Source: Bordetella parapertussis
GTDB taxonomy: Bacteria > Pseudomonadota > Gammaproteobacteria > Burkholderiales > Burkholderiaceae_C
Length of the DNA: 27,580 nt
Reading direction: 5' to 3'
Assembly: GCA_945873925.1 (NCBI GenBank)
Contig: CAMCES010000023.1
Location: 1 to 27,580, forward strand
Part shown: positions 8,492 through 15,803 of the stretch, one piece after another
Layout: each line of letters opens with the position of its first letter
Position numbering within the stretch: the stretch's first letter is position 1
Notes under the pieces: model-generated
Told to the model about the DNA's origin: nothing
The model's input: only the letters and a program-made list of their open reading frames with translations
Databases searched by the model: none
Program-made: the position numbers and the translations under genes

Positions 8492-9226
8492 ATGGCAACC
8501 ACCGACTTTGGTTTTAAAACCGTTGACGAGCAAGACAAAGCACGCCGTGTCCGAGGTGTGTTTGACTCGGTTGCTTCCAAGTACGACGTCATGAACGACC
8601 TGATGTCCATGGGCATGCACCGTGCATGGAAGGCCTACACCGTGATGGTGGCTAACCTACGAGCCGGGCAACAGGTCTTGGATATTGCTGGCGGCACGGG
8701 CGACATGGCCCAAGCCTTTGCCAAGCAAGTGGGTCCCAGCGGATGCGTGGTCCACACCGACATCAACTTGGCGATGCTGCGCCAGGGCCGTGACCGATTG
8801 ACCGACCAAGGGGTGCTGCTGCCCACATCGGTGTGTGATGCTGAGCAATTACCTTTCACTGACCAGCGGTTTGACCTGGTTTGTGTGGCATTTGGTTTGC
8901 GTAACATGACCCACAAGGACCGTGCTTTGCGCGAGATGGCGAGGGTGCTCAAGCCTGGTGGCAAGCTGCTGGTGTTGGAATTTTCCAAAGTAGCCCCACC
9001 ACTCAGCAAGGTCTATGACTGGTATTCCTTTCAAGTCCTGCCGCGACTTGGCAAAATGGTGGCCAATGATGATGCCAGCTACAGGTATTTGGCCGAATCG
9101 ATCCGCATGCATCCAGATCAGCAAACTTTGAAGGCCTTGATGCAGGCCAATGGCTTCGCGCATGTGGATGTGCACAACCTGTCCTTGGGTGTGGTGGCTT
9201 TGCATGTGGGCATCCAATGTCAGTGA
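8492..9226 (+). CDS. ubiE: Ubiquinone/menaquinone biosynthesis C-methyltransferase
   Basis: This 244-residue SAM-dependent methyltransferase carries out the C-methylation of the benzoquinol ring in ubiquinone synthesis (and of demethylmenaquinone where present). The N-terminus VFDSVASKYDVMNDLMSMG and the SAM motif LDIAGGTGDMA are highly characteristic of UbiE, as are the later DLVCVAFGLRNMTHKD and MARVLKPGGKLLVLEFSK. AAGGCG upstream of ATG 8492 is a plausible ribosome binding site. Ubiquinone genes ubiJ and ubiB follow on the same strand, separated by a Tim44-like gene. Confidence 0.97.
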   Translation: MATTDFGFKTVDEQDKARRVRGVFDSVASKYDVMNDLMSMGMHRAWKAYTVMVANLRAGQQVLDIAGGTGDMAQAFAKQVGPSGCVVHTDINLAMLRQGRDRLTDQGVLLPTSVCDAEQLPFTDQRFDLVCVAFGLRNMTHKDRALREMARVLKPGGKLLVLEFSKVAPPLSKVYDWYSFQVLPRLGKMVANDDASYRYLAESIRMHPDQQTLKALMQANGFAHVDVHNLSLGVVALHVGIQCQ

Positions 9227-9260
9227 AGAACTGTTGATTTTGTTGGGGAGTCATCGTCTT

Positions 9261-10214
9261 ATGAAAATAGCCAGTTTTGTTTTGGTCTGCCTTTTGTCCC
9301 TCACCAGCTTGCATGCCGATGCGGCCAGGCGCTTGGGTGGCGGCAAATCTTTTGGCAAACAGTCCAACAATGTGTCGCAACGCGAGGCCAACCGCACCAG
9401 CACAACACCCTCACAAAATGCAACAGCGGCCACAACGCCTTCGACTGTTGCTGGATCGCCGCGGCGTCCTTGGGGCGCCATGCTGGGTGGTCTGGCTGCG
9501 GGTTTGGGGCTGGCTTGGTTGGCTCATTCCCTGGGCTTTGGTGCAGAGTTTGGTCAGTTCCTGATGTTTGGTTTGATTGCGTTGGCGCTCATGGTGGCGG
9601 TGGGCATGTTCATGCGCCGGCGTGTCAGCCAAAACACGCATGCCTTTGCGGGCGCTGGCAGTGCTCAAAATCCCGATCAGATGCGACAGTACAACCCCTC
9701 GAAAATAGGCAATGATGCCTCAGCGCGGCCTTGGGAAAGCAGCACCACCGAGTTTGAAAACAGCGCTGCGCCCTCCCCATTCAACACACGCATTGGGTCG
9801 GCCTTGCTTGGTCACGGCAGCAACTGGCATATCCCGTCAGACTTTGATGTACCCGGCTTTATCAGCGCCGCCAAGCACAATTTCATCACCTTGCAAGCAG
9901 CCTGGGACCGGGCGGATATCGCTGCGCTTCGCGCCATGATGACCGACAGCATGTTGATCGAGATTCAATCCCAACTGTCTGAGCGTGCCGAGTTGATCCA
10001 AGGCCCTAACACCACAGAGGTGGTGATGCTGGAAGCGCAGTTGCTGGGCATTGAAGATTTAGGACAAGGTTATATGGCAAGCGTGGAGTTCTCCGGCATG
10101 ATTCGCGAAGAAATGCATGCAGGACCCAGCCCTTTCCGTGAAGTGTGGAACATGACGCGTCCGAAAGAAGGCCAAACTGGCTGGTTGGTAGCGGGTGTGC
10201 AAGCCTTGCAATAA
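9261..10214 (+). CDS. Tim44-like domain membrane protein
   Basis: This 317-residue protein begins with a signal peptide (MKIASFVLVCLLSLTSLHADA, residues 1-21), then a polar low-complexity linker rich in Asn, Ser and Thr. Two membrane helices lie at about residues 74-95 and 101-117, followed by another linker. The C-terminal globular domain (about 180-317; DVPGFISAAKHNFITLQAAWD, REVWNMTRPKEGQTGWLVAG) resembles the Tim44/MRPL45 NTF2-like fold. I chose ATG 9261 because GGGGAG lies 10 nt upstream and a clean signal peptide follows; the frame itself remains open upstream into ubiE. Similar proteins occur in many proteobacteria, with no firm function. Its place between ubiE and ubiJ suggests a link to ubiquinone synthesis, which is inference. 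Confidence 0.85.
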   Translation: MKIASFVLVCLLSLTSLHADAARRLGGGKSFGKQSNNVSQREANRTSTTPSQNATAATTPSTVAGSPRRPWGAMLGGLAAGLGLAWLAHSLGFGAEFGQFLMFGLIALALMVAVGMFMRRRVSQNTHAFAGAGSAQNPDQMRQYNPSKIGNDASARPWESSTTEFENSAAPSPFNTRIGSALLGHGSNWHIPSDFDVPGFISAAKHNFITLQAAWDRADIAALRAMMTDSMLIEIQSQLSERAELIQGPNTTEVVMLEAQLLGIEDLGQGYMASVEFSGMIREEMHAGPSPFREVWNMTRPKEGQTGWLVAGVQALQ

Positions 10215-10263
10215 TTGCACAATCCCGCCCTTCCAGGGCAAAACCATTTTGGGCAGCTGATTC

Positions 10264-10779
10264 ATGGCAACCGCAATTCCCCTTGCAGAACTTTCTGTCC
10301 AACTTAGCAACTTCTTGCTACAGCAAAAACCGCCTGCATGGTTGCTCGACGAGTTGCAGGACAAATGCGTGATTGTGCTCAACCATGTTTTAGCCCAAGA
10401 GCCTGCTGCGGTGGACCGATTGCGAAGGCAACAGGGGCGCCGAATAGGTTTGTACTGGCGCTCTCACCAATTGCATTGGCAAGTCACACCAGCAGGTTTG
10501 TTTTCTCGTTCACTGGCCGAGGCGCCTGCTGACTTGACATTGCACATTCAAGAAGACTCGCCACTGGCGCTGGTGCAAGGTTTGCGGCAAGGCATCAAGC
10601 CCGCCATGCGAATCGAGGGGGATGTGATCTTGGCTGCTGAGATCAATTGGCTGGTCGACCACGTGCGTTGGGATATCGAAGAAGATTTATCCCGTGTCCT
10701 GGGAGACGCCATGGCCCACCAGATGGTGAGCGTTGCCAATCGGGTCTTGCAAGCCCTGAGCGGGTTGAGTCGCAAATGA
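10264..10779 (+). CDS. ubiJ: Ubiquinone biosynthesis accessory factor UbiJ (SCP2 domain)
   Basis: This 171-residue protein contains an SCP2-type lipid-binding domain over most of its length (VDRLRRQQGRRIGLYWRSHQ, PADLTLHIQEDSPLALVQGL, MRIEGDVILAAEINWLVDHV). The C-terminal helix is amphipathic. In E. coli, UbiJ binds ubiquinone intermediates and helps organise the soluble Ubi complex with UbiK. Its position directly upstream of ubiB, with the stop overlapping the ubiB start (ATGA), matches the usual ubiE-ubiJ-ubiB order and supports the assignment despite weak sequence conservation. The start ATG 10264 lies 49 nt after the Tim44-like gene. Confidence 0.9.
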   Translation: MATAIPLAELSVQLSNFLLQQKPPAWLLDELQDKCVIVLNHVLAQEPAAVDRLRRQQGRRIGLYWRSHQLHWQVTPAGLFSRSLAEAPADLTLHIQEDSPLALVQGLRQGIKPAMRIEGDVILAAEINWLVDHVRWDIEEDLSRVLGDAMAHQMVSVANRVLQALSGLSRK

Positions 10780-12344
10780 CCCGAATCTATCGGGGCGTAT
10801 TCATCGTTTGGATCGTCTTGCGGTTCGGCCTTGATGAACTCTTGCTGTCGAGTTTCAAACAACCCTGGCTGAAAACACTCACCCGATTGATCCCTTTGGG
10901 TCGAAATTTGAATGCGCCCAGAGGACAACGATTGCGTCAAGCGTTGGAGCACCTGGGCCCGATTTTCGTCAAGCTCGGACAAGTTTTGTCCACGCGCAGA
11001 GATCTGCTGCCCAATGACATTGCCGATGAACTGGCCAAGTTGCAAGACCAAGTGCCTGCGTTTCCATCAGACATTGCAGTGGCCACGATTGAGCGTGCAT
11101 TTGACCGTCAGGTGGACGAGATCTTCAGTCAGTTTGAACGCACCCCAGTTGCCAGCGCATCTATCGCCCAAGTGCATTTCGCTAAGCTGCGCGATGCACA
11201 GGGCATTGAACGAGAGGTTGCAGTCAAGGTACTCAGACCAGGCATGCTCAAGGTGATCAACAAAGACCTCGAGTTGATGCACACCATGGCAGTTTGGCTT
11301 GACCGACTGTCGACAGATGGCAAAAGGCTCAAGCCACGGGAAGTGGTGGCTGAGTTTGACAAATACTTGCACGATGAACTCGATTTGGTGCGTGAGGCCT
11401 CCAATGCCACACAGTTGCGTCGAAACATGCAAGGCCTCAATCTGGTTTTGATTCCTGAAATGGTCTGGGAGTATTGCCACCAAGAAGTCATCGTCATGGA
11501 GCGGATGCATGGTTTGCCGATCAGCCAGATTGAAGGTTTGAGAAATGCGGGCGTTGACATCCCCAAGCTGGCCCGCGATGGCGTCACCATTTTCTTCACA
11601 CAGGTGTTCAGGGATGGTTTTTTCCATGCAGACATGCACCCTGGCAATATCCAAGTCAGTGTGGCACCGGCAACCTTCGGCCAATACGTGTCGCTTGATT
11701 TTGGCATCGTGGGTACGCTCACCGAGTTTGACAAAGAATACCTGGCGCAAAATTTCAATGCTTTTTTTCGCCGCGATTACAAGCGGGTGGCGCAATTGCA
11801 TATCGAGTCAGGTTGGGTGCCAGCCAACACCCGTGTCGACGAACTTGAGTCTGCTATTCGATCTGTCTGCGAGCCTTACTTTGACCGACCGCTGAAAGAA
11901 ATTTCGTTGGGCATGGTGTTGATGCGGCTGTTTCAGACTTCTCGCCGATTCCAGGTTGAAATTCAGCCGCAGCTGGTCTTGCTGCAAAAGACGCTGCTCA
12001 ACATCGAAGGCTTGGGTCGAGAACTGGACCCCGACTTGGATTTGTGGAGCACTGCCAAACCATTTTTGGAGAAATGGATGCTGGAGCAAGTCGGGCCCCA
12101 ACGCTTGTGGAATCAACTCAAAATAGAAGCCCCGCAGTTGGCCAAAATGTTGCCTGAATTACCGCGTTTGGTGCATTCTTTTTTGCAGCGTGACCATGAA
12201 GATGAACGCAAGCAACTGTTGTCCTTGTTGCACGCACAGCGCAAAACCAACCAAACACTTCAGACTATTTTGCTGTTGTCATTGGGTTTTGTGGCAGGCA
12301 TTGTGATCACGGCGGTGCTCAGCATCTTCACTTTGGGCAGTTGA
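10776..12344 (+). CDS. ubiB: Ubiquinone biosynthesis regulatory protein kinase-like UbiB
   Basis: This 522-residue member of the ABC1/ADCK/UbiB family is an atypical kinase-like ATPase needed for ubiquinone synthesis. The family's KxGQ motif is present (VKLGQVLSTRRDLLP, Lys66), then ASIAQVHFA, the Lys-bearing VAVKVLRPG, and the metal-binding LDFG (Asp308). Two hydrophobic segments close the C-terminus (LLLSLGFVAGIVITAVLSIF), as expected for membrane anchoring. I chose ATG 10776, which overlaps the ubiJ stop, because MTRIYRGVFIVWIVLRFGLDE is the usual UbiB N-terminus; the frame stays open upstream inside ubiJ. Its stop abuts the stop of convergent potI with no gap. Confidence 0.96.
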   Translation: MTRIYRGVFIVWIVLRFGLDELLLSSFKQPWLKTLTRLIPLGRNLNAPRGQRLRQALEHLGPIFVKLGQVLSTRRDLLPNDIADELAKLQDQVPAFPSDIAVATIERAFDRQVDEIFSQFERTPVASASIAQVHFAKLRDAQGIEREVAVKVLRPGMLKVINKDLELMHTMAVWLDRLSTDGKRLKPREVVAEFDKYLHDELDLVREASNATQLRRNMQGLNLVLIPEMVWEYCHQEVIVMERMHGLPISQIEGLRNAGVDIPKLARDGVTIFFTQVFRDGFFHADMHPGNIQVSVAPATFGQYVSLDFGIVGTLTEFDKEYLAQNFNAFFRRDYKRVAQLHIESGWVPANTRVDELESAIRSVCEPYFDRPLKEISLGMVLMRLFQTSRRFQVEIQPQLVLLQKTLLNIEGLGRELDPDLDLWSTAKPFLEKWMLEQVGPQRLWNQLKIEAPQLAKMLPELPRLVHSFLQRDHEDERKQLLSLLHAQRKTNQTLQTILLLSLGFVAGIVITAVLSIFTLGS

Positions 12345-13172
12345 TCAATCCTCTGGCCGAACAGCAGCGCGTCTTTGCTGTCTGGCGGTATGAATCCCAT
12401 AGATCACAACAGCCAGGGTGACGACCACCATCAGCAAGGTTGCTGCAGCATAAATAGACGGGTTCACGCCGCGCCTAGCGTAACTGAAAATAACCTGCGG
12501 CAGTGTGGTAACACCAGGGCCAGCCAAGAACTCCGAAATGACCACGTCATCAAACGATAAGGTAAAGGTCAGCAGCCAAGCGGCCACCAGTGCTTGCGAC
12601 ATATTGGGCAGGGTGACCAAGAAAAAAACTTGGTAAGGTTTGCAACCCAAATCCAAAGCGGCCTCTTCAATCGAGCGGTCCATCTCTTTCAGGCGGGATT
12701 GAATCACAACACAGGCATATGCCATGCCGAGCAAGGCATGCCCCAAAATGATGGTCAATGCGCCACGTTCTGGCCAACCCATCATGCGCTCCATGCCCAC
12801 AAACAGCAGGAGCAGTGACAGACCAATGATCACTTCAGGCATGACCAACGGGGAGCTGAGCATGGCATTGAACAAGGTACGCCCTTTGAATTGACCAAAA
12901 CGCACCAAGGCAAAGGCGGCCAAGGTCGCCAAAACCGTGGCCAGCGTAGCGCTCAGCAAGGCAACGTTGAAAGACAAGAAAAAGCCATCGACCAACCGGC
13001 TGTCATTGAGCAATGCTACATACCAGCGCAGAGAAAATCCCGTGAACACGCTGTCTTGGCGTGTGCTGTTGAAAGAGAAAGTGACCAGAAAAAGCAGGGG
13101 GAGGTAAAAAAAACCAAACACCCCCACCAGCCAAAATCGACCTATGTATTTGCGCCAGCCTTGTGTGTGCAT
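12345..13172 (-). CDS. potI: Polyamine-type ABC transporter permease, PotI/PotC family
   Basis: This 275-residue inner-membrane permease has six predicted helices and the BPD_transp_1 coupling motif EEAALDLGCKPYQVFFLVTLP, which contacts the ATPase. The N-terminus (GRFWLVGVFGFFYLPLLFLV) and FNSTRQDSVFTGFSLRWY resemble PotI and PotC. I chose ATG 13172 because it shares one base with the potH stop (TGATG), giving tight coupling and the family's normal length; the frame remains open to 13220. With PotH it would form the transmembrane pore of a spermidine/putrescine-type importer. No ATPase gene lies next to it. The substrate is inferred from family only. Confidence 0.92.
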   Translation of the reverse strand: MHTQGWRKYIGRFWLVGVFGFFYLPLLFLVTFSFNSTRQDSVFTGFSLRWYVALLNDSRLVDGFFLSFNVALLSATLATVLATLAAFALVRFGQFKGRTLFNAMLSSPLVMPEVIIGLSLLLLFVGMERMMGWPERGALTIILGHALLGMAYACVVIQSRLKEMDRSIEEAALDLGCKPYQVFFLVTLPNMSQALVAAWLLTFTLSFDDVVISEFLAGPGVTTLPQVIFSYARRGVNPSIYAAATLLMVVVTLAVVIYGIHTARQQRRAAVRPED

Positions 13173-14113
13173 CAGGATGATTCCTGCTCTACTTTTCGCG
13201 CCAAACGCTGGTTGTACCAAGCCAAGGGCACAACGATACCCAAGATCATGACCACCGACAAAGCACTTGCGCGAGGCCAGTTGTTGCTGCTGAACATTTC
13301 ATCCCATACAACCCGCCCAATCATCAGGTTCTCTGCGCCACCGAGCAAGGAGGGAATCACAAATTCACCTAAACAAGGAATGAAGACAAGGATGGAGCCG
13401 GCCACGATGCCCGAACGACTCAAAGGAACCGTGATCATCCAAAAGCTTTTCCAAGGGGTTGCTCCCAGGTCTTGAGCGGCTTCAAGCAAACGGTCGTCGA
13501 ACTTGACCAAATTGGCATACAGCGGCAGAACCATGAAAGGCAGGTAGACATAGGTCATACCTACCAACATAGACACGTCGTTATAGAGCAATTGCACAGG
13601 CTCTTGAATCAGACCAAGCCACATCAGCAAATGGTTGATCAGTCCTTGGTCTGCCAGGATACCCTTCCAGGCATAAACGCGCAGCAAGAAAGAAGTCCAA
13701 AATGGCAGCATCACCAGCAACAGCAACAGGGGTCTGACAGAGGGGGCGCTACGGGCTAAAAAGTAGGCGAATGGGTAACCAAAAAACAAGCATAAGACCG
13801 TTGTCCAAAAAGCGTACTTGACAGACAACACATAGGACTCGGTATACAGGGTCTGACCCCAACCAGATTCAGGGTCAATGAGCAAAGACAGGTAGTTGGC
13901 GAATTTCAGATGCAAGGTGGCGCGACCTGCATCCATTTGCACCAGCGGTGCAAATGGGTCTAGCCCCTCGCCCATGTCGGTCACGCTGATGCGCAACAAA
14001 ATCAAAAAAGGGACAGCAAAGAAAAGCAACAGCCAAAACCAAGGAATGCCCAGCACGAGCCTACGCCCGCGCTGGAGAACCAGTTGATTCAGACCAATAG
14101 GGAAAGTCTTCAA
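13172..14113 (-). CDS. potH: Polyamine-type ABC transporter permease, PotH/PotB family
   Basis: This 313-residue permease has six predicted helices and the EAA motif EAAQDLGATPWKSFWMITVP. The first periplasmic loop is long (DMGEGLDPFAPLVQMDAG and beyond), as in PotH. The start is unusual. An in-frame TAA lies at 14122-14120, so the only starts before the first helix are TTG 14113 and GTG 14056. TTG leaves about 20 cytoplasmic residues before the helix and fits the family best. No Shine-Dalgarno sequence is seen before the TTG. The gene follows potF after a 61-nt gap that holds a hairpin, and overlaps potI by one base. Confidence 0.92.
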   Translation of the reverse strand: MKTFPIGLNQLVLQRGRRLVLGIPWFWLLLFFAVPFLILLRISVTDMGEGLDPFAPLVQMDAGRATLHLKFANYLSLLIDPESGWGQTLYTESYVLSVKYAFWTTVLCLFFGYPFAYFLARSAPSVRPLLLLLVMLPFWTSFLLRVYAWKGILADQGLINHLLMWLGLIQEPVQLLYNDVSMLVGMTYVYLPFMVLPLYANLVKFDDRLLEAAQDLGATPWKSFWMITVPLSRSGIVAGSILVFIPCLGEFVIPSLLGGAENLMIGRVVWDEMFSSNNWPRASALSVVMILGIVVPLAWYNQRLARKVEQESS

Positions 14114-14131
14114 GGCAAGTTAAATCAGCAA

Positions 14132-14176
14132 GAAGACGGCGAGTACCTCAATATCAAGGGCTCGCCTGGTGTCTTC
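14132..14176 (-). repeat. Intercistronic hairpin between potF and potH
   Basis: Read on the minus strand, GAAGAC (14176-14171) and GGCGAG (14166-14161) pair with CTCGCC (14143-14138) and GTCTTC (14137-14132). The result is a 12-bp stem with a 4-nt bulge (ACCA) and a 17-nt loop. The upstream arm starts inside the potF TGA stop codon. There is no U-run after it, so it is not a classic terminator. Such structures between a binding-protein gene and its permeases often protect the upstream mRNA and lower downstream expression. Confidence 0.6.
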
Positions 14177-15314
14177 ACTTGCCCTTTTTGAAGTTGGTGT
14201 AAGCCGCCGTCATGGATTCACGCGCCGCGTTGCCCAGTGCTGCAGGAGCCACCATCAATTTCAAATTGGCCTCGTCAGGGAAAACCGCTTTGTTTTGAGC
14301 AGTGGCAGGGTCGACATTGGCCAAGCTGGCTTTGTTGGCAGTGGGGTAACCCAGTTCATTGGTCAGCGCAGCCGAGACTTCGGGTTTCAAGAAATAGTTG
14401 ATGAAAGCCATGGCGTTGTTGGGATGCTTGGCATCTGCAGGCACGGCCAGGGTGTCAAAGAAAATCAAACCGCCTGTGCTGGGCAACAAGGCTTCGATTT
14501 CTTGGCCGCTTTTGTTTTCAGCAGCACGTTTGGCGGCAATGTTGATGTCGCCTGCCCAGCCTAAAGCCACACAAGCTTTGCCGCCCGCCAAATCATCGAT
14601 CATGGTGCTGGAGAACAAACGAATGTCTTTGCGCACTTTCGCCAGCATGTCACCTGCTGCTTTGTGGTCAGCTGGGTCATCCGAATATGCGTTTTTACCA
14701 ACATAATGCAAAGCAGGTGGCATCACTTCGGTGGGTGAATCAAGGAAGGCAATGCCACAAGATTTGAGTTTGCTCGTGTATGTGGGGTTAAACACCAAGT
14801 CCCAGGCGTTGTCAGGCATGGGTGTGTTGCCCAGGGCTTTGGCCACTTTGGCTTTGTTGATGCCCACGGTGGTGAAACTCCAGGCCCATGGCAACACATG
14901 TTCATTGCCTGGATCCACGCCAGCCAGCTTTTGCATCAATTCGGCATCGAGGTTTTGGTAGTTGGGGATTTGTGATTTGTCGAGTTTTTTCAGCAAACCC
15001 GCTTCGATCTGTGCCTTCACGAACACCGAGCCAGGCACCACGATGTCGTAACCAGAGTTGCCTGCAACCAATTTTGCTTGCAGCGCCTCATTGTTCTCAA
15101 AGGTTTGGTAATTGACTTTGATGCCAGTTTCATTCTCGAAGTTGGCGATCATGTCTTGGGCAACGTAATCGGGCCAGTTGTACACATTAAGTATTTTTTC
15201 TTCGGTGTTGACTGCAGCAACCGGCGCAGGCGCCTGGGCCTGGGGTTCCTCCTTCTTACCGCAGGCAGCAACTGACAAACAAGCCACAACAATCAGCAAA
15301 AGACGTTTATTCAT
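14175..15314 (-). CDS. potF: Polyamine-type ABC transporter substrate-binding protein, probable lipoprotein
   Basis: This 379-residue periplasmic binding protein resembles PotF: LNVYNWPDYVAQDMIANFE (the YNW.DY ligand-site motif), then NYQTFENNEALQAKLVAG, YDIVVPG and ALGWAGDINIA. It would capture putrescine or a related polyamine for PotH and PotI. I chose ATG 15314 because a signal sequence follows at once and GGAG lies 11 nt upstream. The signal ends in LSVAACGKK, with Cys18 in a plausible lipobox, so it may be lipid-anchored rather than free, followed by a Pro/Ala-rich linker. The frame is open upstream to 15569 but with unlikely protein sequence. It is the first gene of the minus-strand potFHI run. 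Confidence 0.93.
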   Translation of the reverse strand: MNKRLLLIVVACLSVAACGKKEEPQAQAPAPVAAVNTEEKILNVYNWPDYVAQDMIANFENETGIKVNYQTFENNEALQAKLVAGNSGYDIVVPGSVFVKAQIEAGLLKKLDKSQIPNYQNLDAELMQKLAGVDPGNEHVLPWAWSFTTVGINKAKVAKALGNTPMPDNAWDLVFNPTYTSKLKSCGIAFLDSPTEVMPPALHYVGKNAYSDDPADHKAAGDMLAKVRKDIRLFSSTMIDDLAGGKACVALGWAGDINIAAKRAAENKSGQEIEALLPSTGGLIFFDTLAVPADAKHPNNAMAFINYFLKPEVSAALTNELGYPTANKASLANVDPATAQNKAVFPDEANLKLMVAPAALGNAARESMTAAYTNFKKGK

Positions 15315-15488
15315 GATGGCAAAAACTCCATAAAACAAATGGTGATGAAGGAGGGTCATTAACACCCCGATGAGGGTTAGTCGCTTAGTATAGGGACAGA
15401 TGCTTACAAACTTGGGGATTTCTGCATCTTCAATCAACGAGCTTACAATATCAGGCCACAAACGATCTTCAACAACAGCGAAAACACC
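15315..15488. promoter_or_regulatory. Divergent intergenic region between potF and fmdB
   Basis: These 174 bases separate two divergent genes, so promoters for both are expected here. On the plus strand TACAAT (15444-15449) is a good -10 candidate 39 nt before the fmdB start. On the minus strand TATACT (around 15387-15392) is a candidate for potF. Neither has a convincing -35 hexamer at the right spacing, and I see no clear operator palindrome or riboswitch fold. Confidence 0.4.
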
Positions 15489-15791
15489 ATGCCAATTTAT
15501 GCCTATCAGTGCGGATCTTGCGGCTTCGCGAAAGATCATCTTCAAAAAATTTCTGATCCACCTTTGCACAGCTGCCCCTCATGCGGCAAGACCACTTTCA
15601 ACAAGCAACTCACTGCCGCTGGATTCCAGCTCAAGGGCTCTGGCTGGTATGCAACAGACTTCAAGGGCAGCAGTCCCTCCGCCACGCCCGCTGAGGCGCC
15701 TGCAGCCGACAGTGGTGGTCCAGCAGTCGCCAACGACGCACCTGCAGCAAGCACCGCCAGCGCTTGCGCGCCATCTTGCGCTTGCCACTGA
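15489..15791 (+). CDS. FmdB-family zinc ribbon protein
   Basis: This 100-residue protein starts MPIYAYQCGSCGFAKDHLQK, the hallmark of the FmdB/CxxC regulatory-protein family. Two CxxC pairs (Cys8-Cys11, Cys29-Cys32) should bind one zinc ion. The conserved KGSGWYATDF motif follows, then an Ala/Pro-rich low-complexity tail ending SACAPSCACH. The molecular role of the family in most bacteria is unknown; the name comes from a putative regulator of formamidase genes. It sits 12 nt upstream of the DUF502 gene and ahead of aspS, an arrangement I recall as common in Burkholderiales. Confidence 0.93.
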   Translation: MPIYAYQCGSCGFAKDHLQKISDPPLHSCPSCGKTTFNKQLTAAGFQLKGSGWYATDFKGSSPSATPAEAPAADSGGPAVANDAPAASTASACAPSCACH

Positions 15792-15803
15792 CACAGCAAA
15801 TCC

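Noticed and set aside
10227..10239. GCCCT-TCC-AGGGC stem before ubiJ as a terminator
   Set aside because: The stem is only 5 bp with a 3-nt loop, no T-run follows, and ubiJ is expected to be transcribed with ubiE.
11067..11801. Open frame on the minus strand opposite ubiB (244 codons)
   Set aside because: It overlaps conserved UbiB motifs and has no domain signal of its own.
15315..15569. N-terminal extension of PotF by 85 residues
   Set aside because: It would bury the signal peptide and lipobox inside the protein and overlap the divergent fmdB start; the shorter start has GGAG upstream.
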